Notes: generated by a model from the letters alone, not told the origin. Numbered from the stretch's first letter, positions 33,766 to 46,092 are shown. The stretch: DNA of 64,000 bases from Chromera velia (GCA_018398765.1 JAHBMJ010004878.1:47428-111427), one strand, 5' to 3'. Program-made: numbers and translations.

Positions 33766-35880
33766 GGGAGAGAAGAAGAAAGAAAGAGTCGCGCAAAATC
33801 CAAAAAGGGGGCATCCTGATGAATGAACGAGTAGAAGGCAATGCGACGTGAACTCAGAACGTTTGCAAGCGGAAAGGAGAAAACAAAATGTAGCCTCACT
33901 GATTCGATTCGACCCTTTCAACACAACGAGTCCGCGGACACGATCTGTTTGTCATCTCCCTGGCTGACCTCCAGTCTGTCTTCATGTCTCCTCAGAGTCA
34001 TCACCACGTCCTTCTGATCGCCAAACAGAGACTCAAACGCCGTTGCAACACGCTCATATGACGTAGTCGCAACCACTGCCGGAGTGCTGGCCTCAGAAAC
34101 CCCCCCAGGTCCTGTCTGACTGAACCCTCGTGTTTTCTGCAAAAGCACCACGCTCTTCCTGGGACTTGAAGACCCCACGGCCCGGGCCCCCGACTGATCT
34201 AGCCCCCCTCCTGGTCCAGCTGTGCTCACAGACAAACGACGAAAACGACCGGTCGACGATGCATGCAGGCCCTGTGTGGGCGCTTTGCTGTCAGAGAGGG
34301 AGGTACGAGAAGGTGAGTTCTGATTGAGGAATTCGAGAGAGAGGGGTGCTGCTGCTCTCGCGACAACCGAATGTCTCTGGCGATTTTGTGGAGATTTTGA
34401 TGATGATCCAAGTTTTGCCCCTTCATCTTCATCAGGAACTTGAAAGGAGACCGTTTCTTTGTGTGAAGTCTCTCTCTCTTTCTGCTTTTCTCCCTGTTTT
34501 CCTGCTTGTGTCTGCTTTTGTCCCTGCGGCATTCTCGAAGGCGGCTCTGAGGAGAGATCGCGAGACGAAGAAGAAGAGTTGCGCTCTTCTTTCACATCCT
34601 GCTCTGCTGCTGTTTCCTTGGGAGGTCTCGGAGCCTTCTCATCTCTCTCTCCCTCCTCCTCTTCCGACTCTTCGTCATCCTCGTCCTCGTCCTCACTCCC
34701 CTCCTCCCTCTCCCTCTGAGCCTGCTCAAAGAGGACCTCAAACTCTCCTGTGGGGAGCTGCCTGATGCGATCCAAGTCGATCTCCGTCTCCTCAAACCCT
34801 GCAGCAACACAGAAGAGGATTCTCAGTTTTCTGTCAGACCAAATGGGCATCTCTCTCGAGGGCATCAAAACTCGGACTCTCTTTCGTCGTTCATTTGGAA
34901 GCCCCGGTTGAGGTCGCGGGGCGAGCGACGGCAGGGAGGAAGCCAAAAGGCCTTTATTCAAGAAATAGACCTGTATGGCTCTTGACGTGAGACAATAATT
35001 TGTTGAAACTGGGAAAAAGAAAATGTGAAGATGTGCGAAACAGAAAAGAACACACACTTGTCTGAAGCAACGGTTTCCACGGACCGGCAGAAGATGGAAG
35101 ATGGGAGGCAAATACATGACAAAATGCTACGTTAGAAGGGGGGCCTGGCCACAAAAAAAAGACAGGGCGAAAAACGGATGAATTTACCGGCGTATTTGCA
35201 GAGAAGTGTGTGGAAGTGGTGTTGCAGTTTTTCGTTCTCGTCCAAGTCCTGTTCGACGCTCTTGATTTTTTTGTAAATTCCGAAGAAGGATCGGAACAGC
35301 AAGCTCGTCAGCATCTTCTCCCTCTTTTTGCTCTCAGCCAGCTCAGACTCGGCTTTCTCCTGGGAAGGAAAGGGAAAAAGAGGAACAGAAAAGAAAGGGC
35401 ATCTGATTCACGACGGAAAAAGAAACAGAAAAAGATGAACTCCACCGAATCAGTCTCAGACCTTACAGCCCAGTAGCTTCCCTTCTCTCTGAGAATGTTA
35501 CACACGTTCACACACAGGAAGACGCTCGGACGCCAGACTCTCGATAAGACAGAGAAAGAAACGTACCGACGAAGAGAAATGCAGGAAGACAGGAGGGCAG
35601 GAAAACGGACAAATTTGCTTGTTGACCAACTAACAAAGGGTTTGACAAATCGAACAAAAAAGTCATGAAAAGAAGCTTGCGCGCTTTTCTGAAGAGGCGG
35701 GGTCGGTGGAGACGCCACAACCGAGGAGCAAAATCCCTAACACGAGTCGGCATGCTCGAGCAATACTCACAAAAAAAGGGAAGACCAACGGACCAGTCTG
35801 GGAATGAGAGAGCTTTCGAGTTTTGTTTCCAGTCTTTGGACTTTTTCTTCGAATTGGCAGAAGGAATTCTTCAACCGCAC
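27396..35880 (-). CDS. Large coiled-coil protein, 16 exons reconstructed, 5' end incomplete
   Basis: Exons (5' to 3'): 35880-35794, 35488-35462, 35359-35188, 34798-33969, 33720-33657, 33411-33350, 33149-33015, 32966-32797, 32087-32042, 31763-31518, 31139-31054, 30835-30760, 30580-30500, 30105-29431, 29010-28021, 27641-27396. All phases agree; the total is 1330 aa to a TGA. The N-part is heptad-like (EEKVQRLETKLESS, EKAESELAESKKREKML). Exon 4 adds an acidic linker (EDEDEDDEESEEEE) and Ser-rich disorder. Exon 7 looks globular (NINKELVCLFIEWNADKS). Long coiled coil follows (LTDIESVLQAQRMEAQDEL; ELRNEVNKATEALEEVS; LEAEVNKQVEAATEP), then Pro/Ser/Gly-rich disorder. One intron uses GC-AG (AG|GCAAGT at 32796). 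It is a structural or scaffolding type with no recognised family; the start codon was not found. Confidence 0.7.
32970..33000. repeat. (CA)n microsatellite next to an acceptor
   Basis: CA run on the plus strand, in the intron just before the exon at 32966. A similar (CA)n at 33727-33763 abuts the acceptor of the exon at 33720. Confidence 0.9.
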
Positions 35881-36254
35881 CTGCATCGTTCATTAATTAC
35901 TATATATCCAGGCGACCTTCAAAAATAATGCATGCAGCAAAGACAACTAGCAAATCAAGTGGGTAGCCAGGCATGAAAGCTCTGGACAAAAAAGCTGCCA
36001 GAGCCTTTGCTTTTGTGGATAAATTGGGTACACAGCTATTCTCCTGGTTGCTTCTTGCACAAAGCACCCTGTGTCACCGTCGTGAATGAACATTCAAATC
36101 TCGTTGACGGAAGAGCAAGAATATATATCATAAATTGTGTCGCTGCGGGGACGACACCCATACATTGTCTGGCCAAATTTGCGCTTTTCTTGTTTACCAC
36201 TTCCATATGCCTACTACTTGACCGTCAGCAGATTCGAGTACAAGAAGTACTCAC

Positions 36255-36430
36255 GCATGCATGCACATCCAGAGACAGACCGCGTTCGTTTGTTGTGATT
36301 TGAATGAGTTGACCAAGAGAGGCGGGACATTCTCCCAGCTCTCTGCGTCCAGTGGAATTCTCTCCAACCGAAGCCCTGTGGACATCTTTGCTTCTTACTT
36401 TCCTCTGTTCGCTCTGTGCTATGATCGTTC
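36255..36430 (-). CDS. Possible 5' exon of the coiled-coil gene
   Basis: The frame SEQRKVRSKDVHRASVGEN ... ITTNERGLSLDVHAC ends at a consensus donor GTGAGT in phase 0. This fits the exon at 35880, which also starts in phase 0. No in-frame ATG is present and an in-frame TAA lies upstream, so it would be an internal exon with its acceptor near 36420-36435. Weakly supported. Confidence 0.25.
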
Positions 36431-37570
36431 CGAAATGGAATTCCAAAGGACGCTTTTGTTATGCTTCTTCTCTTGACAGTTTCAGCTGGTCAGCTGTGGA
36501 AGCTTTGACCGAGTTTCCTCTGTTTTCTACTCTTCCATCGCTGATAGACCTGCACGAGAAAGTCCAGGGAAAGGATGGAACACTGATCGAGCAACTCGAC
36601 CTGGCAAATCTGCATGACTTGCAAAAGATTGACAATTCGAGACAATTAACTATAAGACAGCTTTCAGCATGCATGCAGGCGGAAATTGCATGCACTCATG
36701 CAACCATGCATCGCGCTCGGGATGCGCACCACATGCAACAAAACCTATATACGCGCGTGACTTAAATTGCCGCGCGCCTGCATGTATGTGAGTGCCTCGG
36801 GGGGCCCTTTAGGGGGTCCGCAAATTTGATTGATGCACACCATCGGGGGCTTGGGCATGTCTTATGCAGGTGCATGCATGCATGGGGCGGGGGCTACGGC
36901 AACGCGCACGAAGTATATGCTTTTCGGGACCGTGCGAGCATGCACTTGCAACTCCATACGAGTTACTTGAGGGGTACGCATGTGCAAAGTAATTAAGCTA
37001 GGTATTAGGTATTAGGTATTAAGGGGGGGGTATAGGAGCTTCTGCCCGTCCGGGTAGTACCTCCACCCCATATGTATATATCACGCAGCCGCTCGGCATT
37101 ACCCGGCGTAAGTCACATATCTGGTTATTTATATACGGTCTGTCGGCCCGCTCCCTAAAGTGGTTCTAAACAAAAAACCTCTGGTATGCAGAACCGTTCA
37201 ATGAGGAAAAATAGGCCAAAACGGATAACCGACTCATGCGAGAAGGAGAGAACTCCAAACAAACATGCTGCATCACGACCGAATCTTAATTGAGAAGCCC
37301 AGCTCTAGGGCAAATAGATGGTGACTCAGCTCTAGATCACACCGACTCCCGGACCGTTCCATACCATCCCCTTTTTGATCATAATGTCGACTACAGCTCC
37401 TTCAGCTTCCATACGTAAACGTAGATTAACTCTATCTCCCCCTCCATCTGTACACCGACTCGCACTGGGCCCAAATTCTACTGATTCAGAATCCGCATGC
37501 CAACTCTGTCATCCTCTCCATTCAGTGGCATCCAAACAATGCAAATACCAACTAACTGACAATCACTCTC
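36431..37570. other. Intergenic, no gene supported
   Basis: A plus-strand open frame at 36400-36760 (SLIDLHEKVQGKDGTLIEQL) is tempting but has no splice or start context I trust. Around 36995-37030 is a short attaggt tandem followed by a G run. Confidence 0.5.
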
Positions 37571-37579
37571 CTCAACCAC

Positions 37580-39165
37580 ACATCAATACCATCACCCTCT
37601 CCATCTACACACCAACTATATCACTCTCTCTATCCACACACCAACTCTATCACCCTCTCTATCCACACACGAACACTATGATCACCGGGTCCCTCTCTAT
37701 CTATATACCAACTCTATTACCCTCTCCATCCACACACCAACTCTTCACCCTCTCCATCCATACACCAACACCATCACCCTCTCCATCCACATACCAACAC
37801 TATGATCTACACACCAACTCCATCACCCTCTCCATCCACACACCAACTTCATCACCCTCTCCATCCATACACCAACTCCATCACCCTCTCCATCCACACA
37901 CCAACTCCATCATCCTCTCCATCCACATACCAAGACTATCACCGGGTCTCTCTCCATCCATACACCAACTCTATCACCCTCTCCATCCACACACCAAGAC
38001 TATTACTGGGTCTTTCTCCATCCATACACCAACTCCATCACCCTCTCCATCCACACACTAACTCCATCACCCTCTCCATCCACACACTAACTCCATCACC
38101 CTCTCCATCCATATACCAACTCTATCACCCTCTCTTGGGACCATCCACACACCAACTCTATCACCCTCTCCATCCACACACTAAACTCTATCACCCTCTC
38201 CATTTATACACCAACTCCATCACCCTCTTCATCCATACATCAACTTCATCACCCTCTCCATCCACACACCAATTTCATCACCTTCTCCATCCATACACCA
38301 TCTCTATCACCGGGTCTCTCTCCATCTACACACCAACACCATCACCCTCTCTATCCACACACCAACCCCATCACCCTCTCCATCAACACACCAACTCTAT
38401 CACCCTCTCCATCCATACACCAAGACTATCACCGGGTCTCTCTCCATTCACACACCAACTCCATCACCCTCTCCACTCCATCACCTTCTCCATTCACACA
38501 CCAACTCTATCACCCTCTCCATCCATACACCAACACCATCACTCTCTCCATCCACACATCAACTCCATCACCCTCTCCATCTACATACCAACTTCATCAC
38601 CCTCTCCATCCACACACCAACTCTATCACCCTCTCCATCCACACACCAACTCTATCACCCTTTCCATCCACACACCAACTTTATCATCCTCTCCATCCAC
38701 ACACCAACACCATCACCCTCTCTATCCACACACCAAGACTATCACCGGGTCTCTCTCCATTCACATACCAACTCCATCACCCTCTTCATCCACACACCAA
38801 CTCCATCACCCTCTCCATCCACACACCAACTCCATCACCCTCTCCATCCACACACCAAACTCCATCACTCTCTCCATCCACACACCAACTTTATCATGCA
38901 CCCTCTCCATCGGATTCCACACACCAACTCCATCACCCTCTCCATCCACATACCAACTTTATCATCCTCTCCATTCACACACCAACTCCATCACCCTCTC
39001 CATCCACACACCAACTCTATCACTCTCTCTATCCATACCCCAACTCCATCATCCTCTCCATCCATACACCAACTCGATCACCCTCTCCATCTACACACCA
39101 ACTCCATCACCCTCTCCATCCACACACCAACCCTATCATCCTCTCCATCCACACACCAAACTCCA
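37580..39165 (+). repeat. 29-bp minisatellite array, ~50 copies (block A)
   Basis: The unit is caccctctccatccacacac + caactctat, repeated with substitutions. Some units carry an insert giving caccgggtctctctccatc. Because 29 is not a multiple of three and the unit has no stop in any frame, one 467-codon frame runs through, cycling SITLSIHTPT, TPSPSPSTHQ and LHHPLHPYTN. I treat this as repeat translation, not a gene. Diverged stretches of the same unit occur at 40240-40275, 41190-41400 and 42490-42600. Confidence 0.9.
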
Positions 39166-39181
39166 ACAGCCTCTGCATCCA

Positions 39182-40560
39182 CAATCAGCAGCAGCCCAGA
39201 GCTAGAGTAAAACTGCACACCTCAAAACGCAGTCAGTAGCGGCCCAGCTCTAGAGCAAGGCCGCACACATCAACCCAAAGACTCCCGTTAGCTCCTGTGC
39301 CCTCTTCACACCATACTCTGGTGTCTCCTCCCCTTGGGACCTGACGGCTCCCAACGATCTACCAGGAACGTTGTCCCCCAAGAGCCAAGGGATAGTCTTA
39401 GGCATCAGAGTGATTGAGGGAGGTTGGAGCGCACTGGAGCGCTAACAGGCGCCGGTAAGCACTTCGGGATGGACTAAGGGAGACTCACACTCCGACTGGC
39501 TCCTCGGGTAGACTGAGACGAGTTCATGCTCTGATGAGTTCCTTGGACAAATGGAAGAGTCATACGCTCTGACTAGCGTTTCAGGTAGACATAGTAGGCC
39601 GGGAGAAGCTCATGCTCTGACGGGCTCCCTGGGTGAAGTGAGGGAGACTCACGTGCTCTGATAGGCATCTCAGGCAGGCTGAAAGAGGCTCAACGCTGTT
39701 AAAGCCTGAGACGATCTCTTACCGGCTTCCAAGTTGACTGAAGGACTCTTACGCTGTCACGGATGTCTCAGGTGGACTAAGGGACTTTCGTGCTGTCACA
39801 GGTGTCTCGGATAGATCGGAAAAGGCTCACGCTGTCAGAGCTTGTGACGATCTCTGACGGGCTTCCAAGGTAGACTAAGGGACTTTCGTGCTGTCACGGG
39901 TATCTCGGGTGGACTGGGAAAGGCTCACGCTGTCAGAGCTTGTGACGATCTCTGACGGGCTCCCAAGGTAGACTAAGGGACTCTCGCACTATCACGGGCA
40001 TCTCAGATGGACTGGGAGAGGCTCATGGTCTCAGAGCCTGTGATGATCTCTGATTGGCATCCCGGGTGACTGAAATAGGCTTACGCTTTTGAAGAGCAAC
40101 TCGGGTGGACAGAGGAGGGCATAGGGAGGCCCACACTCTGGTTGGCGTCTTGGATGTGTTGGGAGAGACCTAGGCTCCGACGGGCTCCTCGAGTAGACTG
40201 AGGAACCCCTAGCTCTCTCTCCCTACGTTCGCACACCGACGTCATCTCCCTCTCCATTCGCATACCAGCTCTATGCATCTCACTCAGAGTTTCCATCGGA
40301 TGCCGCATGCAGAAATCACCTTCTTTTGATTTTTAGAGAAACAAAACAGAGGCAAGCCCATCTTAAGGGCAAAAACGCTCAAAGAAGCAAAAAACAGAGG
40401 CAGGCCCATCTTTAGGGCACAACACTTAGGGAAACAAAACAGAGGCAGGCCCATAATGCCCATCTCTAGGGCATAACACTCAGAGAGCAACAAAACGGTT
40501 CTGACCTCAGCATCTGCACCCAATTAAGGACCCTCGCTCTAGTACCCAAGGACTCTCGCT
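39182..40560 (+). repeat. Satellite blocks B, C and D
   Basis: 39182-39285 holds two units of the 52-bp repeat (block B). Block C (39290-40240) starts tccccttgggacctgacgg and continues as ~98-bp and shorter units around gggctcctcgggtagactgag and gctcacgctgtcagagcttg; two adjacent copies begin at 39825 and 39923. Block D (40330-40500) has three ~53-bp units aacaaaacagaggcaggcccatc. No gene. Confidence 0.8.
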
Positions 40561-41165
40561 CCTACGCTCTTCCCAATAATATCCCGGCTCCTCCTCCCTT
40601 TGGGACCTCACGGCTCTCAACATCTCTCAACGATATACAAAGAACGCTACCCCCCAAGGGCTAACGCATCACAGTGATTGAGGGAGGCTCGAGCGCCCAC
40701 AAGCGCCGACAAGCACTCTGGGATGGACTAAGGGAGGCTCACAACTTTGACGGGCTTCTTGGGTAGACTGAGAGGGGCTCATGCTCTGACGGGCTCCTTG
40801 GGTAAGCTGAAGAGTCACACGTTCTGGTGGGCATCTCGGATACTAGGCCGAGAGAGGCGAGCTCATGCTGTCAAAGCCTGTGACAATCTTTGACTGGCTC
40901 CCTAAATTAACTAAGGGACTCCCGCGTTCCTACGGGCAACTCGGGTGGACTGGGGGGGGCCCATGATTTCAGAGCCTGTGATGATCTCTGATTGGCATCT
41001 CAGATGAACCAGGGTAAACTAAGACAGGCTCAGTACGCTTTGAAGGGCATCTCGGGCAGACAGAGGAGGGTATACTAGGGAGGCCCACACGCTGGCCGGC
41101 GTCTTGGTTGATTGGGGGAGACCCAAGCTTCGATGAGCTCCCCGAGTGGACTGAGCCTCACTGAG
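40561..41165 (+). repeat. Satellite block C, second copy
   Basis: Repeats the start of the first block C (ctcctccctttgggacctcacgg, cacagtgattgagggagg, aagcactctgggatgg) with 10-20% apparent divergence, then the same gactgag/gggctcc units. It is followed at about 41170-41400 by a short, diverged block A (aactccatctccctctctat...). Confidence 0.8.
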
Positions 41166-41423
41166 GAACTCTCAGGTCTCTCTCCTTGCATTTGCTTACT
41201 AACTCCATCTCCTTCTCCATTTGCATATGGACGTTATCTGAGACTCCCTCTCTCTTCGCTGCCCAACTCGATCTCTTTCTCTATTTGCATACCAGCTCCA
41301 ACTCCCTCTCCATTTGCTAACCAACTCCATCTCCCTCTCTATTCGCACACCAGCTTCATCTCCCTCTCCATTCGCTTACCAACTCCAACTTCTTCAGAAT
41401 CTGCATTCGCACAGACGCACAGC

Positions 41424-42025
41424 CAGTCAGCAGTAGCCCAACTCTAAGGCAAAGCTGCACCCGTATTTCAAGACGTAGTCAGCAGCGGCCCAGTTCTAGG
41501 GCAAAGCTGTACACGTACATCAAGACGCAGTCAGCAGCAGCCCAATTCTAGGGTAAAGCTGCATACATACATCAAGACGCAGTCAGCAGCGGCCCAGCTC
41601 TAGGGCAAAGCTGCACACGTACATCAAGATGCAGTCAGCAGCGGCCCAATTCTAGGGTAAAGCTGCATACATACATCAAGACGCAGTCAGCAGCGGCCCA
41701 GTTCTAGGGCAAAGCTGCACACGTACATCAAAACACAGTCAGCAGTGGCCCAGCTCTAAGGCAAAGCTGCACACGTATATCAAGACGCAGTCAGCAGCGG
41801 CCCAGTTCTAGGGCAAAGCTGCATACGTACATGAAGATGCAGCCAGCAGCGGCCCAGTTCTAGGGCAAAGCTGCACATGTATATCAAGATGCAGTCAGCA
41901 GCGGCCCAGCTTTAGGGCAAAGCTGTATACGTACATCAAAACGCAGTCAGCAGCGGCCTAGTTCTAGGGTAAAGCTGCACACGTATATCAAGGTACAGTC
42001 AGCGGTGGCCCAGCTCTAGAGTAAG
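41424..42025 (+). repeat. 52-bp tandem array, ~12 copies (block B)
   Basis: The unit is agtcagcagcggcccagctc + tagggcaaagctgcacacgt + acatcaagacgc. Adjacent units differ at a few positions (agctc/agttc/aattc; cacacg/catacg). It is followed by a third, shortened block C (42060-42370) and a trace of block A (42490-42600). Confidence 0.9.
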
Positions 42026-42934
42026 GCCGCAGATACTAAGCGAATGTCGGGAAGCCTAGCTCGAGGGCAGAAAGGAGGGTGGCCGGGCTCAGCTCTAGGG
42101 CACGCACCTCAGAATTGAGTGTCAACAAGCGCCAACAAGCACTCCGGGGTTGATTAAGGGAGGTTCACACTCCGACTGGCGCCTCGGGTGTACTGAGACC
42201 GACTGAGACGGGCTCATACCCTGACGGGCTTTTTGGGTGCATTGGGCAAGGCTCAGGCTTCGTTAGATTTCGACGGCCAGGCTCCCCGAGTGCGTCCGGG
42301 TAGATTGAAGGGAGGCTTGTGCTCTGACGAGCACACTCTGGGAGGGCCCTGTGAGTACGCCCCACATCCGCTGCATGCATGACTAGCTCAGCTCTAGAAC
42401 ATGTACCTCAGAAGTTCAACGCCACAGAGATACTGGAACCGACCCCGCCTCCCTCGATTTCTAAAGAGACAAAACCATTGGAATCCAATGGATAGCCTTT
42501 CTTACCTCTCTCTCCACGCACACTCACACCAGAGCTCCATATCCCTCTCCACCTGTACTGGTAGCAACTCCACCTGCCTCAATCTTCAGAAGAACCTTCA
42601 TTTCTCCTGCACTGTTTCCTTTGTAGAAGAAGCAATTCTTTGTACTTGATTGGCGGCGCTAAACGTTGCTGTTGAGCGTATCCATTAGTGTTGTGCCTGT
42701 ATATTTCTTTGCAGGTAACATTCACTAACTTCCACATACTACGGTAATATGTGGTGATCATAATTTTCCCCTAGCTAATCAACCAGTCTTTTGAGCACAT
42801 TTGAGCAGATTCGCACAGAAGTAACGATTTTAAATGCTCTAAAAAATTTTAGATTGTTTTAAGTAACCTAGTTTTACTTTATAATGAAGCTAGAATATAA
42901 TAAATTTAAAAGTCACTTTGAATTCCACTAAGCC

Positions 42935-44460
42935 CTACTTTGGAGTCCACTCTGTTAGTGACTAGGCACTTGGAGGAAGTCACTGTGGGCCTGTTGTGCA
43001 GCGTAGGCGAGATGAAAGTCTCTGAATATCACGTACATAGGAACCAGACTGGGGTATTAATGTTGGGGGAGGGGTCCTAGGAGGGGTTCTTGACCATTGA
43101 GGGCTCCGACTTTTCTAATAATGAGTTGACAGACATTTGTTTACGAGGGGGTAAGCATTCAAAGGTAATGGTCAAGGATAACAAATGCTCCAGGAATATA
43201 CAGGGGATTTTTGTGTGTTACGGTTTCCTGGGATCTACCAAAGTCTTGGGTAATAACTGTTTTCAGAATTTGAAAGGGGGGGTATTCAATGGAGTACCCA
43301 CTTTTGACAAGGCTAGCTAACAAGGTTCTTGTGAGAGACAATCAGGAAACAGGAAACGAGAGAGCCCAGCGGGACCCTAAATGCAAAGAGAAGTTAAAAA
43401 GTGTAGTATCGCTTTTAAAGTCACAGAACCATGACAACTTGGACCCCCAGGCAAAACGGGCGGAGCTAGATGCCCAAAAGAATTTTGAAAAGAGAGGGGG
43501 GGCGGCAGCAATTGCAGCTACTCATGGACTGCCTATAGAGATGGTTGAAAAGGAGATGAGGCTCCTGAAGAGTGAAGGAATTGTGCCTATCTGCAAGTGT
43601 GCAAAATATGAGAAAGAGGGGGAAGGGGAGGGTGACTATACGGAAAAAGGAAAAGAGGGAAACGAGGTTAGGGACGGCAGGGAAAAGGAGTAACAATTGC
43701 AATGTCGCAGAAGGGAAAGTCAGGCACCGAAGAATGGGGAAGGGGTAACACTGAATCTCTACGACAGTGTTCTTTCTGCAGACTTGTGTACTACTGCTCA
43801 AAAAAATGTCAAAAGGCAGATTGCAAAGAGCATAAGAAGGTTTATAAAAAGACGGTAGATTTCCCTATGTTGGACAACGAAGAGATAGATGAATTTCTCC
43901 CTGCTTTCTTTGTTTCTATATGTCAGGGTGCTGCCGAGGTAGAGCTGACATCTCTTCTCAACCAAACGAATACACTTATGGAAGCAAGCAACTTTGCACA
44001 AGCAGCAACCGATTTGCAGGAAATCATCAGTCACTCTAAAGATCCGCAGGGGGGTAAAAAGGATCATTTCTCCCTACAAAATAGAAGGGTTGCACCCCCC
44101 AAAGTGCTTAAAAGTGCTCAGCTGCTCCTTGCATAGCTGTACATGAGGGGGGACGGGGTTGAGAAAGACCTCTTAGGGGCAGAGTCCCTCCTTGTTGCAG
44201 CAGCAGGTGGGCCCTCTGCGATCGACCCAGCAGCGAAGAAGAAAAAGATGCAGAAGGGGATAAAAAAGGATAGGGAAGAGTTAGCGAAGGCCCTGGTTCT
44301 TCCGGGTAACCTCCACAGAGAGCTGGCTGCGAGCACAGACACAGAAGAAGAGAGAGAGAGACGCAACAGGCTGGTACAGTTCTGTTAGGAGAAGGCCAGA
44401 GAGACTGATAGTTGCGTTTCTGACCGTGTGATAGAGCGGCTCCCAATGAAAGCGTAGAGA
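42935..44460 (+). pseudogene. Decayed gene: beta-helix repeats + MYND zinc finger + Sel1-like repeat
   Basis: Three family parts appear in order. First come parallel beta-helix type repeats (VSEYHVHRNQTGVLMLGEGS; KVMVKDNKCSRNIQGIFV; KVLGNNCFQNLKGG; NKVLVRDNQETG). Next is a MYND finger CSFCRLVYYCSKKCQ ... CKEHKK (about 43769-43846). Then a Sel1/TPR-like turn LYMRGDGVEKDLLGAESLL. Damage is visible: TAG inside the helix part (~43078) with the same frame continuing (EGFLTIEGSDFSNNE); a frame change near 43310; another between 43693 and 43702; and TAG 44134-44136 splitting LLLA from LYMRGDG in one frame, most simply a former Trp. No intron consensus explains these. Such proteins usually act as cytoplasmic or nuclear interaction modules. 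Confidence 0.7.
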
Positions 44461-44469
44461 AGCGATGAG

Positions 44470-45300
44470 AGAGTCCCCAACTGATGCAAATCAACCAAGG
44501 AGGCTGTCAGGCCAACCGTGACCTTAAATCTCTAATATTTATATAATTTTATGTAAATGTATTCTAATTTTAATTAAAATTTTATAAATTGAATTTGGAG
44601 GTCAGACTCTGAGGTCTCATATCAGAACTTCGAAGATCAAAGTTGCACCATCATATACACGCGAGTCAGCAGTGACCCAACACTTCGTTCTATAATTAAA
44701 TATGTTAAAAAGTATAGGACCTATAGCTAGACCTATAGAGTCTAATTAGTATATGTTTAGATTTTATTATCGTGCTAGTATGTCAACTTCAATACGTAAT
44801 ACAAAAATAAACCTATCAATCAATCAAGAATGAAAGACATTCATAATTTAAGACATTCAGCCCATGAAAAAAAACTGTTTTAATAAAATCCGTAAAGATT
44901 TATATTTTATTACATTTACCACTGCTGGGTCTTAATTTGCACTGTTTCTGTGCTTCACGATTTGTTTCACATTGCTTCATCAATATCAACTACTAGTAAA
45001 TTCTATTTTAGGGCTCTGCCTATTAAAGTTTAATTGTGCCACCTGCCACGCCTATAACTTCAGAGGAGGGCTGCTGATAAAGGAGTACGCTATGGGGTAT
45101 GGCTAGGGGCATGGCTACCGACTAGGCTACCGAACCTAGTACCGTCGTGTACCTAACGGTGGAAGCCTCAACTTTTGAAAGGCTCCACCTCCGCGACAAA
45201 TCCCAGCACTAGTTTGGGCGGAAGACGATCGTGTGTGAAAATGATGATGATGCTCATGATATGATGATCGTCGGAGAAAAATGCAACCAGTCTGAGAGTG
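44470..45300. other. AT-rich intergenic, no gene seen
   Basis: Contains one cctatcaatcaatcaa motif (44812), as at the ATCA-tailed repeats, and nothing else I can name. Confidence 0.5.
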
Positions 45301-45331
45301 CTTTAACTTATAATGAAGTGCTTGTGCATGC

Positions 45332-45890
45332 ATGCGCTTCCAGACTGTTACCAATGTGCACGAATATGCAAGAATGCTGAACTTGAAGAAGCTCGCCAAA
45401 AGAACATCGCAATCAGTCGTCCTCCCCTTCTTTTTTATCGAGGGGTTCCCTTCTCATCAAGTCAAGATGAGCTGCACATCCACACACATAGTCAAAGAAG
45501 GGGCACCAAAGTGACGGCACAGGTCCAACAGGAAAACATGTGTCGGATTTGTTCATGTTGGAGTGCTAGATTTGGCCAAGAGAGGAGATCCCTTTTGGGC
45601 AGCCCCGCGAGTATGCGAGCAAGTCACTCGAAGACCTTTCATGCTGTGCAGCAAAAGTCCGGTCAGACAATTGTGCGGGGACCACAAGCAAAGCCGAGCA
45701 CGGGACAAGCAGACTGGTGCGTCGGGAGGGAGGGGAGGGAGGGAAGAAATCAAGCTGTCGGGAGAACGGCAGGCAAAGAGGTATGGATCAAGACATTGCA
45801 ACCCGCAAGGAAAGAGACATACAAATACACAGTTACCGTTACAGCGGCTTGGGCTCTCTTCTGATTCCTCAAATCCCCCCCCCTTTTTCT
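45332..45890 (+). CDS. Doubtful open frame, unknown
   Basis: One frame reads LNLKKLAKRTSQSVVLPFFF up to a TGA near 45512, then continues in the same frame with DLAKRGDPFWAAPRVCEQV and MLCSKSPVRQLCGDHKQ. Composition is protein-like, but the internal stop and lack of homology leave it unproven. It could be a small spliced gene or a decayed one. Confidence 0.15.
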
Positions 45891-46056
45891 TCCTTCTTCG
45901 CTCAATTCCTTCCTAAAGGACGTTTCTTCTCCCCCACCCCACCCCGTGCCGCCTTGCATTGTTTGGGTAGAATACAAAAGAAGGGTGTGCGGAAAAAGCA
46001 GCTGAAAGAACGCTTGTCGTACATTTATTGCAGAGCTACACACACACACACACACA

Positions 46057-46092
<36 letters not shown>

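Noticed and set aside
36400-36765. Plus-strand frame SLIDLHEKVQGKDGTLIEQL
   Set aside because: No acceptor/donor or start context, and it overlaps the probable 5' end of the minus-strand coiled-coil gene.
37802-39205. A 467-codon gene in the 29-bp array
   Set aside because: No unique N- or C-terminal domain, no splice or promoter context, and the frame is explained by the repeat unit. Kept only as a finding.
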